This document shows positions 28,623 to 37,786 of a stretch of 64,000 nucleotides of DNA, one piece after another. Numbering within the stretch: the stretch's first letter is position 1; each line of letters begins with the position of its first letter. Location: contig CAVURD010000042.1 of assembly GCA_963743785.1 (NCBI GenBank), positions 1-64,000 on the forward strand, given 5' to 3'. Origin of the DNA: Bog-473 sp963743785 (GTDB taxonomy: Bacteria; Actinomycetota; Acidimicrobiia; Acidimicrobiales; RAAP-2). A program made the position numbers and the translations under genes. Under the pieces are notes generated by a model. The model was not told where the DNA came from, made no database searches, and saw nothing but the letters and a program-made list of their open reading frames with translations.

Positions 28623-30481
28623 GGCTCATCGACGATTTCGGCGTCGACCACTTCGTCGTCGGACCCGGCCTGGCCGGTCCCGTCGGCGCCGGCCGACCCA
28701 TCGCTCCCGCCCGACCCGTCGCCGCTCGGGGCGCTCTGGGTCTGCGACGCCTGCTCGTACAGACGCTGGCTGAAGCTCTGGCTGACGCCGATCAGCTTCT
28801 CGGTCGTGTCCTTGATGACCTCGATGTTGGTCCCGTTCAAGGCGTCCTTCACCGCGGCGAGCGCCGTCTCGACGTCCTCCTTCTCGGTGCCCTCGAACTT
28901 CTCACCCTGGTCCTTGAGCAGCTTCTCGGTCTGGTACACGAGGGTGTCGGCCTGGTTGCGCACCTCGGCCTCTTCCCGACGGGTCTTGTCCTCCTCGGCG
29001 TGCGCCTCGGCGTCGCGGACCATCCGCTCGATGTCGTCCTTGGCCAGCGACGACTGACCGGTGATGGTCATGGACTGCTCCTTGCCGGTCCCCTTGTCGG
29101 TGGCCGACACGTGCACGATCCCGTTGGCGTCGATGTCGAACGTGACCTCGATCTGCGGCACACCCCGCGGGGCCGGCGGCAGGTCGACCAGCTGGAACTT
29201 GCCCAGGGTCTTGTTGTACATCGCCATCTCGCGCTCACCCTGGAGCACGTGGATCTCCACCGAGGGCTGGTTGTCCTCGGCCGTGGTGAAGGTCTCCGAC
29301 CGCTTGGTCGGGATGGTGGTGTTGCGCTCGATCAGGCGGTGCATGACCGCACCCTTGGTCTCGATGCCCAACGACAGCGGCGTGACGTCGAGCAACAGGA
29401 CGTCCTTGACCTCGCCCTTGAGGACACCGGCCTGGACGGCGGCACCGATGGCCACGACCTCGTCGGGGTTGACCCCCTTGTGGGGCTCCTTCCCCGACAG
29501 CGACTGCACCAGGTCCTGAATGGCCGGGATCCGGGTCGACCCACCGACCAGGACCACGTGGTCGATGTCGGAGGTCTTGAGCCCGGCGTCCTTGATGGCC
29601 GATTCGAAGGGACCGCGGCACGCCTCGACCAGATCGGCCGTGAGCTCGTTGAACTTGGCCCGGGTCAGCTTCAGGTCCAGGTGCTTGGGGCCCTCGCTGG
29701 TGGCGGTGATGAAGGGCAGGTTGATCGTTGTCTCCTGCACGCTGGACAGCTCGATCTTGGCCTTCTCGGCCGCTTCCTTGAGCCGCTGCGTGGCCATCTT
29801 GTCGGTCGAGAGGTCGACCCCCTCGGTGTTCTTGAACTCGGTGACCAACCAGTCCATGACCTTGTCGTCCCAGTCGTCCCCACCGAGCTTGGTGTTCCCC
29901 GAGGTGGCCTTCACCTCGAAGACACCGTCACCGATCTCGAGGATCGAGACGTCGAACGTCCCACCACCGAGGTCGAAGACCAGCACCGTGCGGTCGGAGT
30001 CCTCCTTGTCGAGCCCGTAGGCCAACGCGGCCGCGGTCGGCTCGTTGATGATGCGCAGGACCTCGAGCCCGGCGATCGCGCCCGCCTCCTTGGTGGCCGT
30101 CCGCTGGGCGTCGTCGAAGTAGGCCGGCACCGTGATGACCGCCTGGGTCACGGTGTCGCCCAGGTACGCCTCGGCGTCCCTCTTGAGCTTGCCCAGAATC
30201 CGGGCCGAGATCTCCTGGGCCTTGTACTTCTTGCCGTCGATGTCGACGGTCCAGTTGGTGCCCATGTGGCGCTTGACCGAGCGTACGGTCCGGTCGGGGT
30301 TGGTGATGGCCTGGCGCTTGGCGACCTCGCCCACCAGGACCTCGCCGGTCTTGGAGAAGCCCACCACGGACGGTGTCGTCCGCCCACCCTCGGCATTCGG
30401 GATGACGACGGGCTCGCCCGCCTCCAGCACACTGACCACCGAGTTGGTGGTCCCCAAGTCGATTCCCACGGCCTTAGCCAT
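28619..30481 (-). CDS. dnaK: Chaperone protein DnaK (Hsp70)
   Basis: A 620-residue Hsp70. The actin-like ATPase domain has GIDLGTTNSVVSVLE, VLVFDLGGGTFDVSIL and VVLVGGSTRIPAIQDLV. The substrate domain has the linker DVLLLDVTPLSLGIET. The tail is Gly/Ser-rich and ends in the acidic DDEVVDAEIVDEP. The start ATG has GGAAGGA about 7 nt upstream. It is the first gene of dnaK-grpE-dnaJ-hspR-clpB. Confidence 0.97.
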   Translation of the reverse strand: MAKAVGIDLGTTNSVVSVLEAGEPVVIPNAEGGRTTPSVVGFSKTGEVLVGEVAKRQAITNPDRTVRSVKRHMGTNWTVDIDGKKYKAQEISARILGKLKRDAEAYLGDTVTQAVITVPAYFDDAQRTATKEAGAIAGLEVLRIINEPTAAALAYGLDKEDSDRTVLVFDLGGGTFDVSILEIGDGVFEVKATSGNTKLGGDDWDDKVMDWLVTEFKNTEGVDLSTDKMATQRLKEAAEKAKIELSSVQETTINLPFITATSEGPKHLDLKLTRAKFNELTADLVEACRGPFESAIKDAGLKTSDIDHVVLVGGSTRIPAIQDLVQSLSGKEPHKGVNPDEVVAIGAAVQAGVLKGEVKDVLLLDVTPLSLGIETKGAVMHRLIERNTTIPTKRSETFTTAEDNQPSVEIHVLQGEREMAMYNKTLGKFQLVDLPPAPRGVPQIEVTFDIDANGIVHVSATDKGTGKEQSMTITGQSSLAKDDIERMVRDAEAHAEEDKTRREEAEVRNQADTLVYQTEKLLKDQGEKFEGTEKEDVETALAAVKDALNGTNIEVIKDTTEKLIGVSQSFSQRLYEQASQTQSAPSGDGSGGSDGSAGADGTGQAGSDDEVVDAEIVDEP

Positions 30482-30513
30482 CTGCAGTCCTTCCGGTCGT
30501 TTGCGTTTTGACC

Positions 30514-30544
30514 ACTATACCAAACATGAGTGTTATCTTGTCAA
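30514..30544 (-). promoter_or_regulatory. dnaK promoter
   Basis: Read on the minus strand: TTGACA (30544-30539) and TATAGT (30519-30514) with 19-nt spacing, ending 33 nt before the dnaK ATG. Both hexamers are near consensus; the spacing is long. Confidence 0.65.
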
Positions 30545-30545
30545 C
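30525..30545. promoter_or_regulatory. Degenerate HAIR-like HspR operator
   Basis: Plus strand CATGAGT, N7, TGTCAAC compares with the HAIR consensus CTTGAGT-N7-ACTCAAG at 10 of 14 positions (left arm 6/7, right arm 4/7). It overlaps the -35 of the dnaK promoter, the right place for HspR repression. The right arm is weak, so this is a proposal. Confidence 0.45.
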
Positions 30546-30782
30546 TTTTCTGTACGCAACGTGTGTGTAGTCGGTAAATACCCAGGTGAAAATGGGTAGG
30601 TGACCGCCCGCCACCTGCGCCAATCATACCGGCGGGCACCCGCGGCCGACTTCGATGTGGCTGGCCAACCTCTCTGCAGAAGCTGCGGTGAGACCGATGG
30701 GATCGGACGTCATGGGGAGCCCCCGGGACGCGCTCCGTCCCTCGAGGCGGCTCCCCTGAGGCGGGTCGCATACCATCGAGCC
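30545..30782. other. Non-coding gap between dnaK promoter and gpmA
   Basis: No convincing gene is visible. The left part is AT-rich for this genome and holds sequence upstream of the dnaK promoter; the rest is GC-rich leader for gpmA. An open frame runs through on the plus strand from 30600 but only acquires protein homology at the gpmA GTG (30783). Confidence 0.6.
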
Positions 30783-31539
30783 GTGCTCGATCTGATCCTC
30801 CTGCGCCACGGCCAGTCGACCTGGAACGCGGCGAACCTGTTCACCGGCTGGGTCGACGTGGACCTGACGCCGGCCGGGGAAGCCGAAGCCACCGCCGGCG
30901 GGGAGCTCCTGGCCGCCGAGCCCGGGCTCGACCTGCGGATCCTGCACACCTCGGTGCTCACCCGGGCCATCCGCACGGCCGAGCTGGCCCTGCACGCCGC
31001 CGGCCGCAGCTGGCTCCCGGTCCGCCGGGACTGGCGGCTCAACGAGCGGCACTACGGGGATCTGCAGGGGAAGAACAAGGCCGAGATCCGGGCCCAGTTC
31101 GGCGACGAGAAGCTCCAGGCCTGGCGGCGCAGCTACGACACCCCCCCACCCGAGCTCGCCCCCGACAACCCGACCTCGGTGGCCGAACGACCCCCGCTAC
31201 CGCGACCTGGCGCCGGGGGACATCCCGACCACCGAGTGCCTGGCCGACGTGGTGCGCCGGGTGCTGCCCTATTGGGAGTCCGCCATCGTGCCCGACCTGC
31301 GCACCGCCGCCGAGAAGGGCGGTGCGGTGCTGGTGGCCGCCCACGGCAACAGCCTGCGGGCCCTGCGCAAGCACCTGGAGGGGATCTCCGACGCCGACAT
31401 CACCGGTCTCGAGATTCCCACCGGCATCCCGTTCCGCTATCTCCTGGACGAGGACCTCTCGGTGCACTCGGCCACCTTCTTGGGTGACCCCGATGCCGCC
31501 GCCGCAGCCGCGGCTGCCGTCGCCCGCCAGGCGGGTTAG
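30783..31539 (+). CDS. gpmA: 2,3-bisphosphoglycerate-dependent phosphoglycerate mutase, one frameshift
   Basis: Interconverts 3- and 2-phosphoglycerate in glycolysis. The phosphohistidine motif is LILLRHGQSTWNAANLFTGW. NERHYGDLQGKNKAEIRAQFGDEK and the C-terminal VAAHGNSLRALRKHLEGISD complete the active site. A one-base shift near 31185 separates SYDTPPPELAPDNP from NDPRYRDLAPGDIPTTE; both flanks match the family, so a sequencing indel is likely. About 251 residues. GTG start. Confidence 0.88.
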
Positions 31540-31581
31540 CCGGGGGAGGAGGCCAACCGGTCTGGCGAGCGATGACGGCGG

Positions 31582-31613
31582 CGGGTCGGAGCGCCTCGCC
31601 GCGCTCCGACCCG
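31582..31613. terminator. Bidirectional hairpin terminator between gpmA and glnK
   Basis: A 12-bp perfect stem (CGGGTCGGAGCG and its complement) around an 8-nt loop lies exactly between the converging ends of gpmA and glnK. There is no U-tract, as is common for actinobacterial hairpin terminators. Confidence 0.65.
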
Positions 31614-31623
31614 GCCGATCCGC

Positions 31624-31962
31624 TTACAGGGCGTCGGCCCCGCGTTCTCCGGTGCGCACCCGCACCACGGTCTCGATCGGGATGACCCAGACCTTCCCGT
31701 CGCCGATCTTCCCGGTGGCCGCGGTGGTGACGATGGCTTCGACCACTTCTTCGGTCTGACCATCGTCGACGAGCACCTCGATGCGGATCTTCGGCACGAA
31801 GTCCACCTCGTATTCGGCCCCGCGGTACACCTCGGTGTGACCCCGCTGGCGTCCGAAGCCCTGCGCCTCGGTCAGGGTCATCCCCTGGACCCCGAGATTC
31901 TTCAGGACCTCCTTGACGTCATCGAGTTTGAACGGTTTGAGGACTGCCACGATCAGCTTCAT
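31624..31962 (-). CDS. glnK: Nitrogen regulatory protein PII
   Basis: A 112-residue PII signal protein that senses 2-oxoglutarate and ATP/ADP and gates the ammonium channel. MKLIVAVLKPFKLDDVKEVL is the N-terminal signature. The T-loop is GHTEVYRGAEYEVDFVPK with Tyr at the modification site. GKIGDGKVWVIPIETVVRVRTGERG is the C-terminal signature. It follows amt by 26 nt, the reverse of the glnK-amtB order but the usual actinobacterial one. Confidence 0.95.
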   Translation of the reverse strand: MKLIVAVLKPFKLDDVKEVLKNLGVQGMTLTEAQGFGRQRGHTEVYRGAEYEVDFVPKIRIEVLVDDGQTEEVVEAIVTTAATGKIGDGKVWVIPIETVVRVRTGERGADAL

Positions 31963-31988
31963 GTTGAGCTCCTTTCGATCTATCGGAC

Positions 31989-33557
31989 CTAGGACCGTTC
32001 ACCGTCTGGCGGCGAGGGATCCGACGATATCGGTGGTTCACGGTCCGACTCGAGGCCCGCCATGGCGAAGGCCCCTCCGGTCCGGGTGGCGAAGGCCTCC
32101 TCGGGGAAGGCTTCCTCGCCGTGGATGGCCAGGTCGCCGACCTCGAGGATGCTGTCCTTGTACCGGACCCCTCGCAGCACCAGCTTGATCAGCTGCATCA
32201 AGATGAAGGTCACCAGCGCCGACCAGAAGATGACCCACACGGCCGCTCGGAACTGTTCCCAGAGCTGGTGCGCCGAGCCGGTGTACATCAGCCCGTTCAC
32301 CGAGAAGGGCACGCACTTGCCCCCCGAGGCGATGTAGGTGGCGTTCGACGTGGCGATCACCTGCCCCGAGGCGGTCAGGTGGCCGCACCCGTACTCCACC
32401 ATGCTCGGGTCGCCCCAGATGCCCAGCAGCATGCCGCCCATGAAGCCGGCGATGCCGTGGGTGTAGACGACACCCAGTGCATCGTCCACCTTCGAGAACG
32501 GTCGGACCTTGGACAGGAAGTTCCAGGCGACCCACACGACGGCGCAGCAGGTGGCGCCCACGAAGATGGCGCCCCGGCCGTTGACCCAGCCGGCGCAGGG
32601 CGTGATCCCGACCAGGCCGCAGATCATGCCGTTGACGCCGCCCAGGAAGGTGGGCTTCCTCTCCTTGGTGAGCCAGGCGTCCAGGGCCATCCACACCACC
32701 ACGCCGGTCGCCGTGGCGATGTTGGTGTTGATGACGGCGGAGGCGGCGCTGGCCCCGGCGTAGTACGGGTCACCACCGTTGAAGCCGTTCCAGCCGAGCC
32801 ACAGGATGCCGGCTCCGACGGCGGCCATGACGAGGTTGTTGGGCAAGGCATGTTGTCGGTCCCGCAGGAGCCGGGGCCCGAGGACCCAGGCGGCCACGAA
32901 CCCGGACACCCCGGCCGACATGTGGATGACGTAGCCGCCGGAGAAGTCGAGCGATCCCTCCTGGGCGAAGTAGCCACCGCCCCAGAGCATGAAGGCGTCG
33001 ACGCCGTAGACGAAGGTCGACCACAGCGGCACCAGCAGGCACCAGGCGCTGAACTTGATCCGGCCCAACACGCTCCCCAGGAACAACAGCGGGGTGATGG
33101 CGGCGAAGACGAACTGGAAGTAGGCCAGCGATGCGGTCGGGAAGTGGAAGGGGATGACGGTGTTGGCCGCCGACACGGCCTGGCCCTGTTCCTCGGCCGC
33201 ACTGGTGATGCTGCCCGGTACGCCGACGAAGTTGTCGAAGAAGTGTTTCCACCCCCCCACACCGGTGAGTTGGTTCTGCACCCCGTTCGTGACCCCCGAA
33301 CCGACCGAGTTACCCCCGAAGCCCATCTTGTAGGACCAGAGCACCCAGGCGATGAGCACCAGGGAGAACCCGGCGAACATCATGGCCAACACGTTGACGG
33401 CCCACTTCTTGGGGACGATCGACGCGTAGAGAACGGCCAGGCCGGGGAGGCTCATCAAGCCGACGAACGTGGCGGCGGTCAGCTGCCAGGTGTTGTCGGC
33501 CGGATTGAGCCAACTTGGATATGGAACAGGCACTATGGCGCCTATCAGGTGAAGCAC
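31989..33557 (-). CDS. amt: Ammonium transporter
   Basis: A 522-residue Amt/Mep/Rh channel with about 11 membrane helices. Landmarks are NTWQLTAATFVGLMSLPGLAVLYA, SLDFSGGYVIHMSAGVSGFVAAW and GALGVVYTHGIAGFMGGMLLG-like block, which carry pore histidines in VIHMSAG and YTHGIAGFMGG. The GTG at 33557 has AGGAG 7 nt upstream and is preferred over the TTG at 33578. It is co-transcribed with glnK behind a GlnR-type operator. Confidence 0.93.
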   Translation of the reverse strand: MLHLIGAIVPVPYPSWLNPADNTWQLTAATFVGLMSLPGLAVLYASIVPKKWAVNVLAMMFAGFSLVLIAWVLWSYKMGFGGNSVGSGVTNGVQNQLTGVGGWKHFFDNFVGVPGSITSAAEEQGQAVSAANTVIPFHFPTASLAYFQFVFAAITPLLFLGSVLGRIKFSAWCLLVPLWSTFVYGVDAFMLWGGGYFAQEGSLDFSGGYVIHMSAGVSGFVAAWVLGPRLLRDRQHALPNNLVMAAVGAGILWLGWNGFNGGDPYYAGASAASAVINTNIATATGVVVWMALDAWLTKERKPTFLGGVNGMICGLVGITPCAGWVNGRGAIFVGATCCAVVWVAWNFLSKVRPFSKVDDALGVVYTHGIAGFMGGMLLGIWGDPSMVEYGCGHLTASGQVIATSNATYIASGGKCVPFSVNGLMYTGSAHQLWEQFRAAVWVIFWSALVTFILMQLIKLVLRGVRYKDSILEVGDLAIHGEEAFPEEAFATRTGGAFAMAGLESDREPPISSDPSPPDGERS

Positions 33558-33681
33558 TCGAGCTCTCCTAACTGTCAATGGGTACCGGCGCCCCGCTCTG
33601 TGAGCAGAGCGTCACAGAGCACCGGTACGGCAAGGCCACAGCAGGCGGATCACCCCGCCGCTCAAAGGATGAAGGAGGGTC

Positions 33682-33719
33682 GTTTCCACACCGTCACGCC
33701 AGTGTTTCCAGTGCGTTAA
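33682..33719 (-). promoter_or_regulatory. GlnR-type operator upstream of amt-glnK
   Basis: Read on the minus strand: TTAAC-N6-GAAAC-N6-GTGAC-N6-GAAAC. This is the exact a-box/b-box tandem architecture (GTNAC-N6-GAAAC repeated with 6-nt spacers) described for GlnR nitrogen-control sites in Actinobacteria; only the first a-box deviates (TTAAC). It lies 125-160 nt upstream of the amt start, so nitrogen-responsive activation is expected. Confidence 0.75.
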
Positions 33720-33747
33720 TCCCGCCATCCGCATTGCCTCGCGCGTC

Positions 33748-34491
33748 ATGGCCGGCCCTGATGACCCGTTCCGCTGGCCCGAAATGGACGGGCGGGAACG
33801 AAGTGGCGAAGGGACCATCGCCTGGGGCATGGTCAAGACGATGCCCGTGCCGCCACGACCGCCCGACGACGTGACGGACCCGGCCCACACGGGCAAGTAC
33901 GCCGAGCCCCTCACCTCGCTCCGTGCGGGCAGCGTCGACATCGATGCCCGCCGCATCGGTCGGGCCATCGGCGTGCTCCTGCTGGTGGCGCTCGTCGTGG
34001 TGGCCGTCGTGCTCGCCGTGGCCGGAGCCCAGAAGAACAACCAGATCGACCGCCTGCGCCACGACGGGGTGCCGGTGACCATCACCGTCTCGAGCTGCGC
34101 CGGGCTCCTGGGAGGCAGCGGCAGCAACGCGGCCGGGTACACCTGCCGCGGCACGTTCACCGCGGCCGGCCATCGCTACACCGAGGGCATCCCGGGCGAC
34201 ACCTTGTACCGGCCGGGCACGACCATCCGGGCCGTCCGGGTTCCGGGTGACCCGGCCCTGGTCACGCCGCTCACGGTCCTGGCCACCGAACAGGCCTCCT
34301 GGCGGGTGTACCTCCTGCCGGCCGTTCTGCTGGCCGGCGCTGCGCTCCTGCTGGTCCTCCTCGTCTACAGCCGGAGGCGAGCCAGGGGAGCGGCGGCGGC
34401 GCAGCCCGAGGTGGCCGTGATCGCCGGCGGCGAATCGGGCGGGAGCCGTCGCCGCAGTCAGGTCTGGTCAGCTCAGGTCGGCGGGGTGTAG
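33748..34491 (+). CDS. Membrane protein with two helices, DUF3592-like
   Basis: About 247 residues, divergent from amt. The N-terminus is Pro/Arg-rich and cytoplasmic, helix 1 is around IGVLLLVALVVVAVVLAVAG, then an external domain with Cys pair (SSCAGLLGG, GYTCRGTF) and helix 2 around VYLLPAVLLAGAALLLVLLVY. The two-helix layout with a C-R-G-x-F small beta domain resembles DUF3592-type proteins. Function unknown. The 5' start is uncertain (several ATGs). Its 3' end overlaps the converging gene by 19 nt. Confidence 0.65.
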   Translation: MAGPDDPFRWPEMDGRERSGEGTIAWGMVKTMPVPPRPPDDVTDPAHTGKYAEPLTSLRAGSVDIDARRIGRAIGVLLLVALVVVAVVLAVAGAQKNNQIDRLRHDGVPVTITVSSCAGLLGGSGSNAAGYTCRGTFTAAGHRYTEGIPGDTLYRPGTTIRAVRVPGDPALVTPLTVLATEQASWRVYLLPAVLLAGAALLLVLLVYSRRRARGAAAAQPEVAVIAGGESGGSRRRSQVWSAQVGGV

Positions 34492-35102
34492 CGCTTGTTC
34501 GCCCGCGGGGTCGACGTTCGCGGCGTGGGGCGGCTCTTCTGCGCCCTGGGGGCCGGCCCGTCGCCGGTGGCCAACTTCAGGCTCTGCTGGAGGCGCCAGG
34601 TCCGGACCAGCAACCAGGCGCCGAACAACAGGAACGGGACGCCGAAGCCCCAGTAGTGCAGGTTGAACGTGGCCAGCCCGTAGAGCGCCATGGTCAGGCC
34701 GAGGAAGAAACGCTTGCGCAGCAGGGCCGTCGCCATCATCAGGACGGACATGGCCAGGAGCACCAGCAGGAGCTCGTGATAGACCGACACGCTGGCGTGC
34801 CGCGGGTTCACCTGGCCGTTGGCCAACAAGGCGGCCGGGTCGTGGTTGATCAGCGTCGTGATGATGATGAAGGCGATCAGGGCGGCGAATGGCGCGGCGA
34901 TCAGACCGATGGCTCGTTCCTTGTCCGAGGCCGTCTTGATCTCGGCCTGCAATTCCTCGACCGACCGCGTGTCGGAAGCCTTGGACGTCGAGCCGTCGTC
35001 GGGCCCGTCCGGCTTGACGACGGCGTTTTGAAAACGCAACCAGAGGCTGGGCCGCGGTGCGGAATTCTCATCGGAATTGCCGGAATTTCGACCCCAGGGC
35101 AT
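34473..35102 (-). CDS. Conserved actinobacterial membrane protein
   Basis: A 209-residue protein. The N-terminal soluble part has SVEELQAEIKTASDKERAIGL, then four hydrophobic segments follow: IAAPFAALIAFIIITTL, LLLVLLAMSVLMMATALL, FLGLTMALYGLATFNL and GVPFLLFGAWLLV. The tail is basic (RAQKSRPTPRTSTPRANKR). I recognise it as a widespread uncharacterised actinobacterial type without known function. Confidence 0.7.
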   Translation of the reverse strand: MPWGRNSGNSDENSAPRPSLWLRFQNAVVKPDGPDDGSTSKASDTRSVEELQAEIKTASDKERAIGLIAAPFAALIAFIIITTLINHDPAALLANGQVNPRHASVSVYHELLLVLLAMSVLMMATALLRKRFFLGLTMALYGLATFNLHYWGFGVPFLLFGAWLLVRTWRLQQSLKLATGDGPAPRAQKSRPTPRTSTPRANKRYTPPT

Positions 35103-35257
35103 CGGTGAAGGCTACCGCGACCCGTTTCGCCGGGCGACTCGCGTCGCCGCTGAATCAGGCGATCGCGCCCGATTTGCCGGCACTTTGCGCACGCAATACC
35201 TGGCCGCACGGCACGTGTTACGAGCACGTGAATAGTCCGGAGGGTATCGTTGCCGCC

Positions 35258-35680
35258 ATGACCAAAGGCCGTTACGACCTCGACCTCTCGCAGATCTGGT
35301 TGTTCTCAACGTCGTCAGCCAAGGACCTGAAGGTGATCCGCAAGGCCCTCGAGGAAGTGACGGTGCCGCCGGGGCGTGTCCTGACCGAACAGGGCACCAT
35401 CGGCCGGGAGTTCTTCCTCATTGTCGATGGCAAGGCCACCGTGAAGCACAACAACCGCAAGACGGCCACGCTCGGCCCGGGCCAGTACTTCGGTGAGCTC
35501 GCCCTGCTCGACCGCCGTCCCCGCTCGGCCACCGTGATCTCGGACACCGACATGGACCTCCTCATCCTCGGTCAGCGCCAGTTCAACGGCGTGCTCGATG
35601 CGGTGCCGGCCCTCTCCCGCAAGTTGTTGGCCGCCATGGCCACCCGCTTGCGCGAGGCCGACGAGAAGGCCTACCACTAA
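35258..35680 (+). CDS. Single cyclic-nucleotide-binding domain protein
   Basis: A 140-residue cNMP-binding (CRP N-terminal-like) domain with no DNA-binding domain. The phosphate-binding cassette is FGELALLDRRPRSATV, preceded by REFFLIVDGKATV. ATG 35258 is chosen because homology starts there; the open frame runs back to 35057. GGAGGG lies 13 nt upstream, and TATCGT ends 7 nt before the ATG, so a leaderless mRNA is also possible. It may regulate a partner by protein contact. Confidence 0.8.
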   Translation: MTKGRYDLDLSQIWLFSTSSAKDLKVIRKALEEVTVPPGRVLTEQGTIGREFFLIVDGKATVKHNNRKTATLGPGQYFGELALLDRRPRSATVISDTDMDLLILGQRQFNGVLDAVPALSRKLLAAMATRLREADEKAYH

Positions 35681-35766
35681 CAATCCGGCCACGATCCGCG
35701 CACCGGTGACGGGTGCGGTGGAAGAATCAACAGGGTCCCGTTTCCTCGCCGTATACGGAGGTCCCC

Positions 35767-36522
35767 ATGTCCCTAGCCCGCAAGCTGGGTGCCGAATTCC
35801 TCGGCACCGGCATCCTGGTCTTCGTCGCCGTCGGTACCGCCACCGAGATGATCGGGTTCCACCTCTTCGGCCTCAGCTACGCCGCCGGCGTGGCCGCCAC
35901 CGCCCTGGCCTTCGGCCTGGTGCTGATCGCCCTGGTCTACGCCATCGGGCCCATCTCGGGCTGCCACATCAATCCGGCCGTCACCATGGGCTTCATCACC
36001 ACCGGGCGGATGAAGCTGGCCGAAGGCGTCGCCTTCATGGTGGCCCAGGTGGTCGGCGCCATCGGCGGGGCCTACCTGCTCTACGGCGTCATGGTGAACA
36101 TCCCCAGCTACCACAAGCAGATCCAGGGGCTGGGCGCCGACGGGTACGGCAAGTACTCCCATTTGCTGTTGAACCAGACCGGGGCCTTCCTCGTCGAGGC
36201 GGTCCTCACCTTCGTCTTCGTCTCCGTGGTGCTCTTCGCCACCCACAAGGCGGCCATTCAAGGCGCGGTTGGCGTGGCCATCGGCATGGCCCTGGTGGTG
36301 GTCCACCTCATCGGGATCCCGCTCACCGGCACCTCGGTCAACCCGGCCCGGAGCATCGGGCCGGCCCTGGTGGTGGGCGGATCGGCCCTCAGTCAGCTCT
36401 GGCTCTTCATCGTCGCACCGTTGGTCGGCGCCATCGTGGCCGCCGTGGTGCACCTGGTGCTGGCCGACCGCTCCAAGGACGTGCTGGTGGAGGGCGCCCA
36501 GCCCGATCCCGTTAGCGTCTGA
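35767..36522 (+). CDS. Aquaporin (MIP family channel)
   Basis: A 251-residue six-helix channel with the two family loops CHINPAVTMGF and TSVNPARSIGPALV, carrying both NPA motifs and the selectivity Arg. ATG 35767 is preceded by CGGAGG. The first half (LVFVAVGTATEMIGFHLFG) is slightly atypical for AqpZ. Whether it passes only water or also glycerol is not decidable here. The PPOX gene follows after 3 nt. Confidence 0.92.
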   Translation: MSLARKLGAEFLGTGILVFVAVGTATEMIGFHLFGLSYAAGVAATALAFGLVLIALVYAIGPISGCHINPAVTMGFITTGRMKLAEGVAFMVAQVVGAIGGAYLLYGVMVNIPSYHKQIQGLGADGYGKYSHLLLNQTGAFLVEAVLTFVFVSVVLFATHKAAIQGAVGVAIGMALVVVHLIGIPLTGTSVNPARSIGPALVVGGSALSQLWLFIVAPLVGAIVAAVVHLVLADRSKDVLVEGAQPDPVSV

Positions 36523-36525
36523 GGG

Positions 36526-36948
36526 ATGGATCTTCGGACGGCCCTCGACTTCGTACGCCAACGGAACCAGGGGGTCCTGACCACCATCAGGGCCAACGGT
36601 CGGCCCCAGCTGTCCAACATCCTCTACGCCCTGGGCGACGACGACGTGGCCCGCATCTCGGTCACCGACAGCCGGGCCAAGACGGCCAACCTGCGCCGGG
36701 ATCCCCGGGCCTCGCTCTACGTGCTGGGCGACTCCTTCTGGCAGTACGTCGTGCTCGAGGGAAACGTCGACGTCTCACCGGTGGCCGCCGACCCCCAGGA
36801 CGACACGGTGGAGCAACTGGTGACCCTCTACCGCGCCGGCCAGGGCAAGGAACACCCCGACTGGGACGAGTTCCGCACCGCCATGGTGACCGACCGGCGC
36901 CTCGTCCTGGCCTTCCGCCCCGAACGGGCCTACGGCATCGGCGCCTAG
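36526..36948 (+). CDS. PPOX-class F420-dependent oxidoreductase-like protein
   Basis: A 140-residue split-barrel protein of the Rv1155-like group: LDFVRQRNQGVLTTIRANGRPQLSNILYAL, DSRAKTANLRRDPRASLYVLGDSFWQYVVLEG, and the tail RLVLAFRPERAYGIGA. Members bind F420 or heme-like cofactors; the substrate is unknown. ATG 36526 follows the aquaporin stop by 3 nt. Confidence 0.85.
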   Translation: MDLRTALDFVRQRNQGVLTTIRANGRPQLSNILYALGDDDVARISVTDSRAKTANLRRDPRASLYVLGDSFWQYVVLEGNVDVSPVAADPQDDTVEQLVTLYRAGQGKEHPDWDEFRTAMVTDRRLVLAFRPERAYGIGA

Positions 36949-37133
36949 CGACCGCCGTTCGGCCCGGAGCTGAGGCTCTCCTCCACCCGGCGGCGAGCCG
37001 GACCGCACGCCAGCCCATGACACCCATGCGGGTCGCCCGGGACCGGCCAGCGGAACGTGTGTAACCTTCGCCCGCCGCGGCATTCCTCGAGAATCGCCGC
37101 GCCACTCATCGACCGAATGCAGGAGGCACAGAC

Positions 37134-37690
37134 GTGAGGTTGCGCGGATCGAGGGCGACGTTCGCCAGACCCGCCGACTCCGGTCGGGCACCGGGGCGTG
37201 CGCACCGCGATCGGTCTGGCCGCGGCGGCGGCCAGTGGGGTGGCCATCACGGGGTGCGCCCCGAGGGCCGATGCGGCAGCCGCGGCCAAGACGACGACCT
37301 TCACCCTTACCGGCGGCCTCAACGGCACCCTCACCGTGCCCTACGCCAAATGCAAGAACGGCGACCAGGAGTTCCAGTTCGTCAACCAGATGCTCAGCGG
37401 TTCCCCGAGCAACTTCTGGACGGTGTTCATCACCACGCCGTCGGCTCGCGGCGGGACCTGGACGAAGTTCGGTCACAGCGCGGCCGCGCAGACCACACTG
37501 GGTGTCCAGCTGCAGACCCAATCGTCGAGCGGGGCGACCGAGTGGGTGACCGAGACGCGGCCGCCTCACCACGTTGCGAGGCACCGGGAGGGTCAACGTG
37601 ACCCTCGGTTTCGAGAGCTCCTACACCGCGGCGCCCGGCTTCCCCACCGTCCATATGACCGGCACGTGGGGCTGCAACCGTCCGCGCTGA
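37134..37690 (+). pseudogene. Secreted protein of unknown function, two frameshifts
   Basis: GTG 37134 has an ideal AGGAGG 7 nt upstream, but its frame soon diverges from the signal-peptide-like AIGLAAAAASGVAITGCAPRADA, which is followed by a mature region (TTTFTLTGGLNGTLTVPYAKC, DQEFQFVNQMLSG). A second shift near 37555 joins the C-terminal RGTGRVNVTLGFESSYTAA and TVHMTGTWGCNRPR. The cysteine after TG could be a lipobox. I do not recognise the family. About 185 residues if repaired. Confidence 0.55.
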
Positions 37691-37786
37691 ACGCGTGGGC
37701 CGGGAGCGCCCCGCCCGTTGGGGCTCAGCGCGAACACACAGTGAACACCGGTACACCTCCCCGGCCCGGCCTCCTACGCTTGTCCC

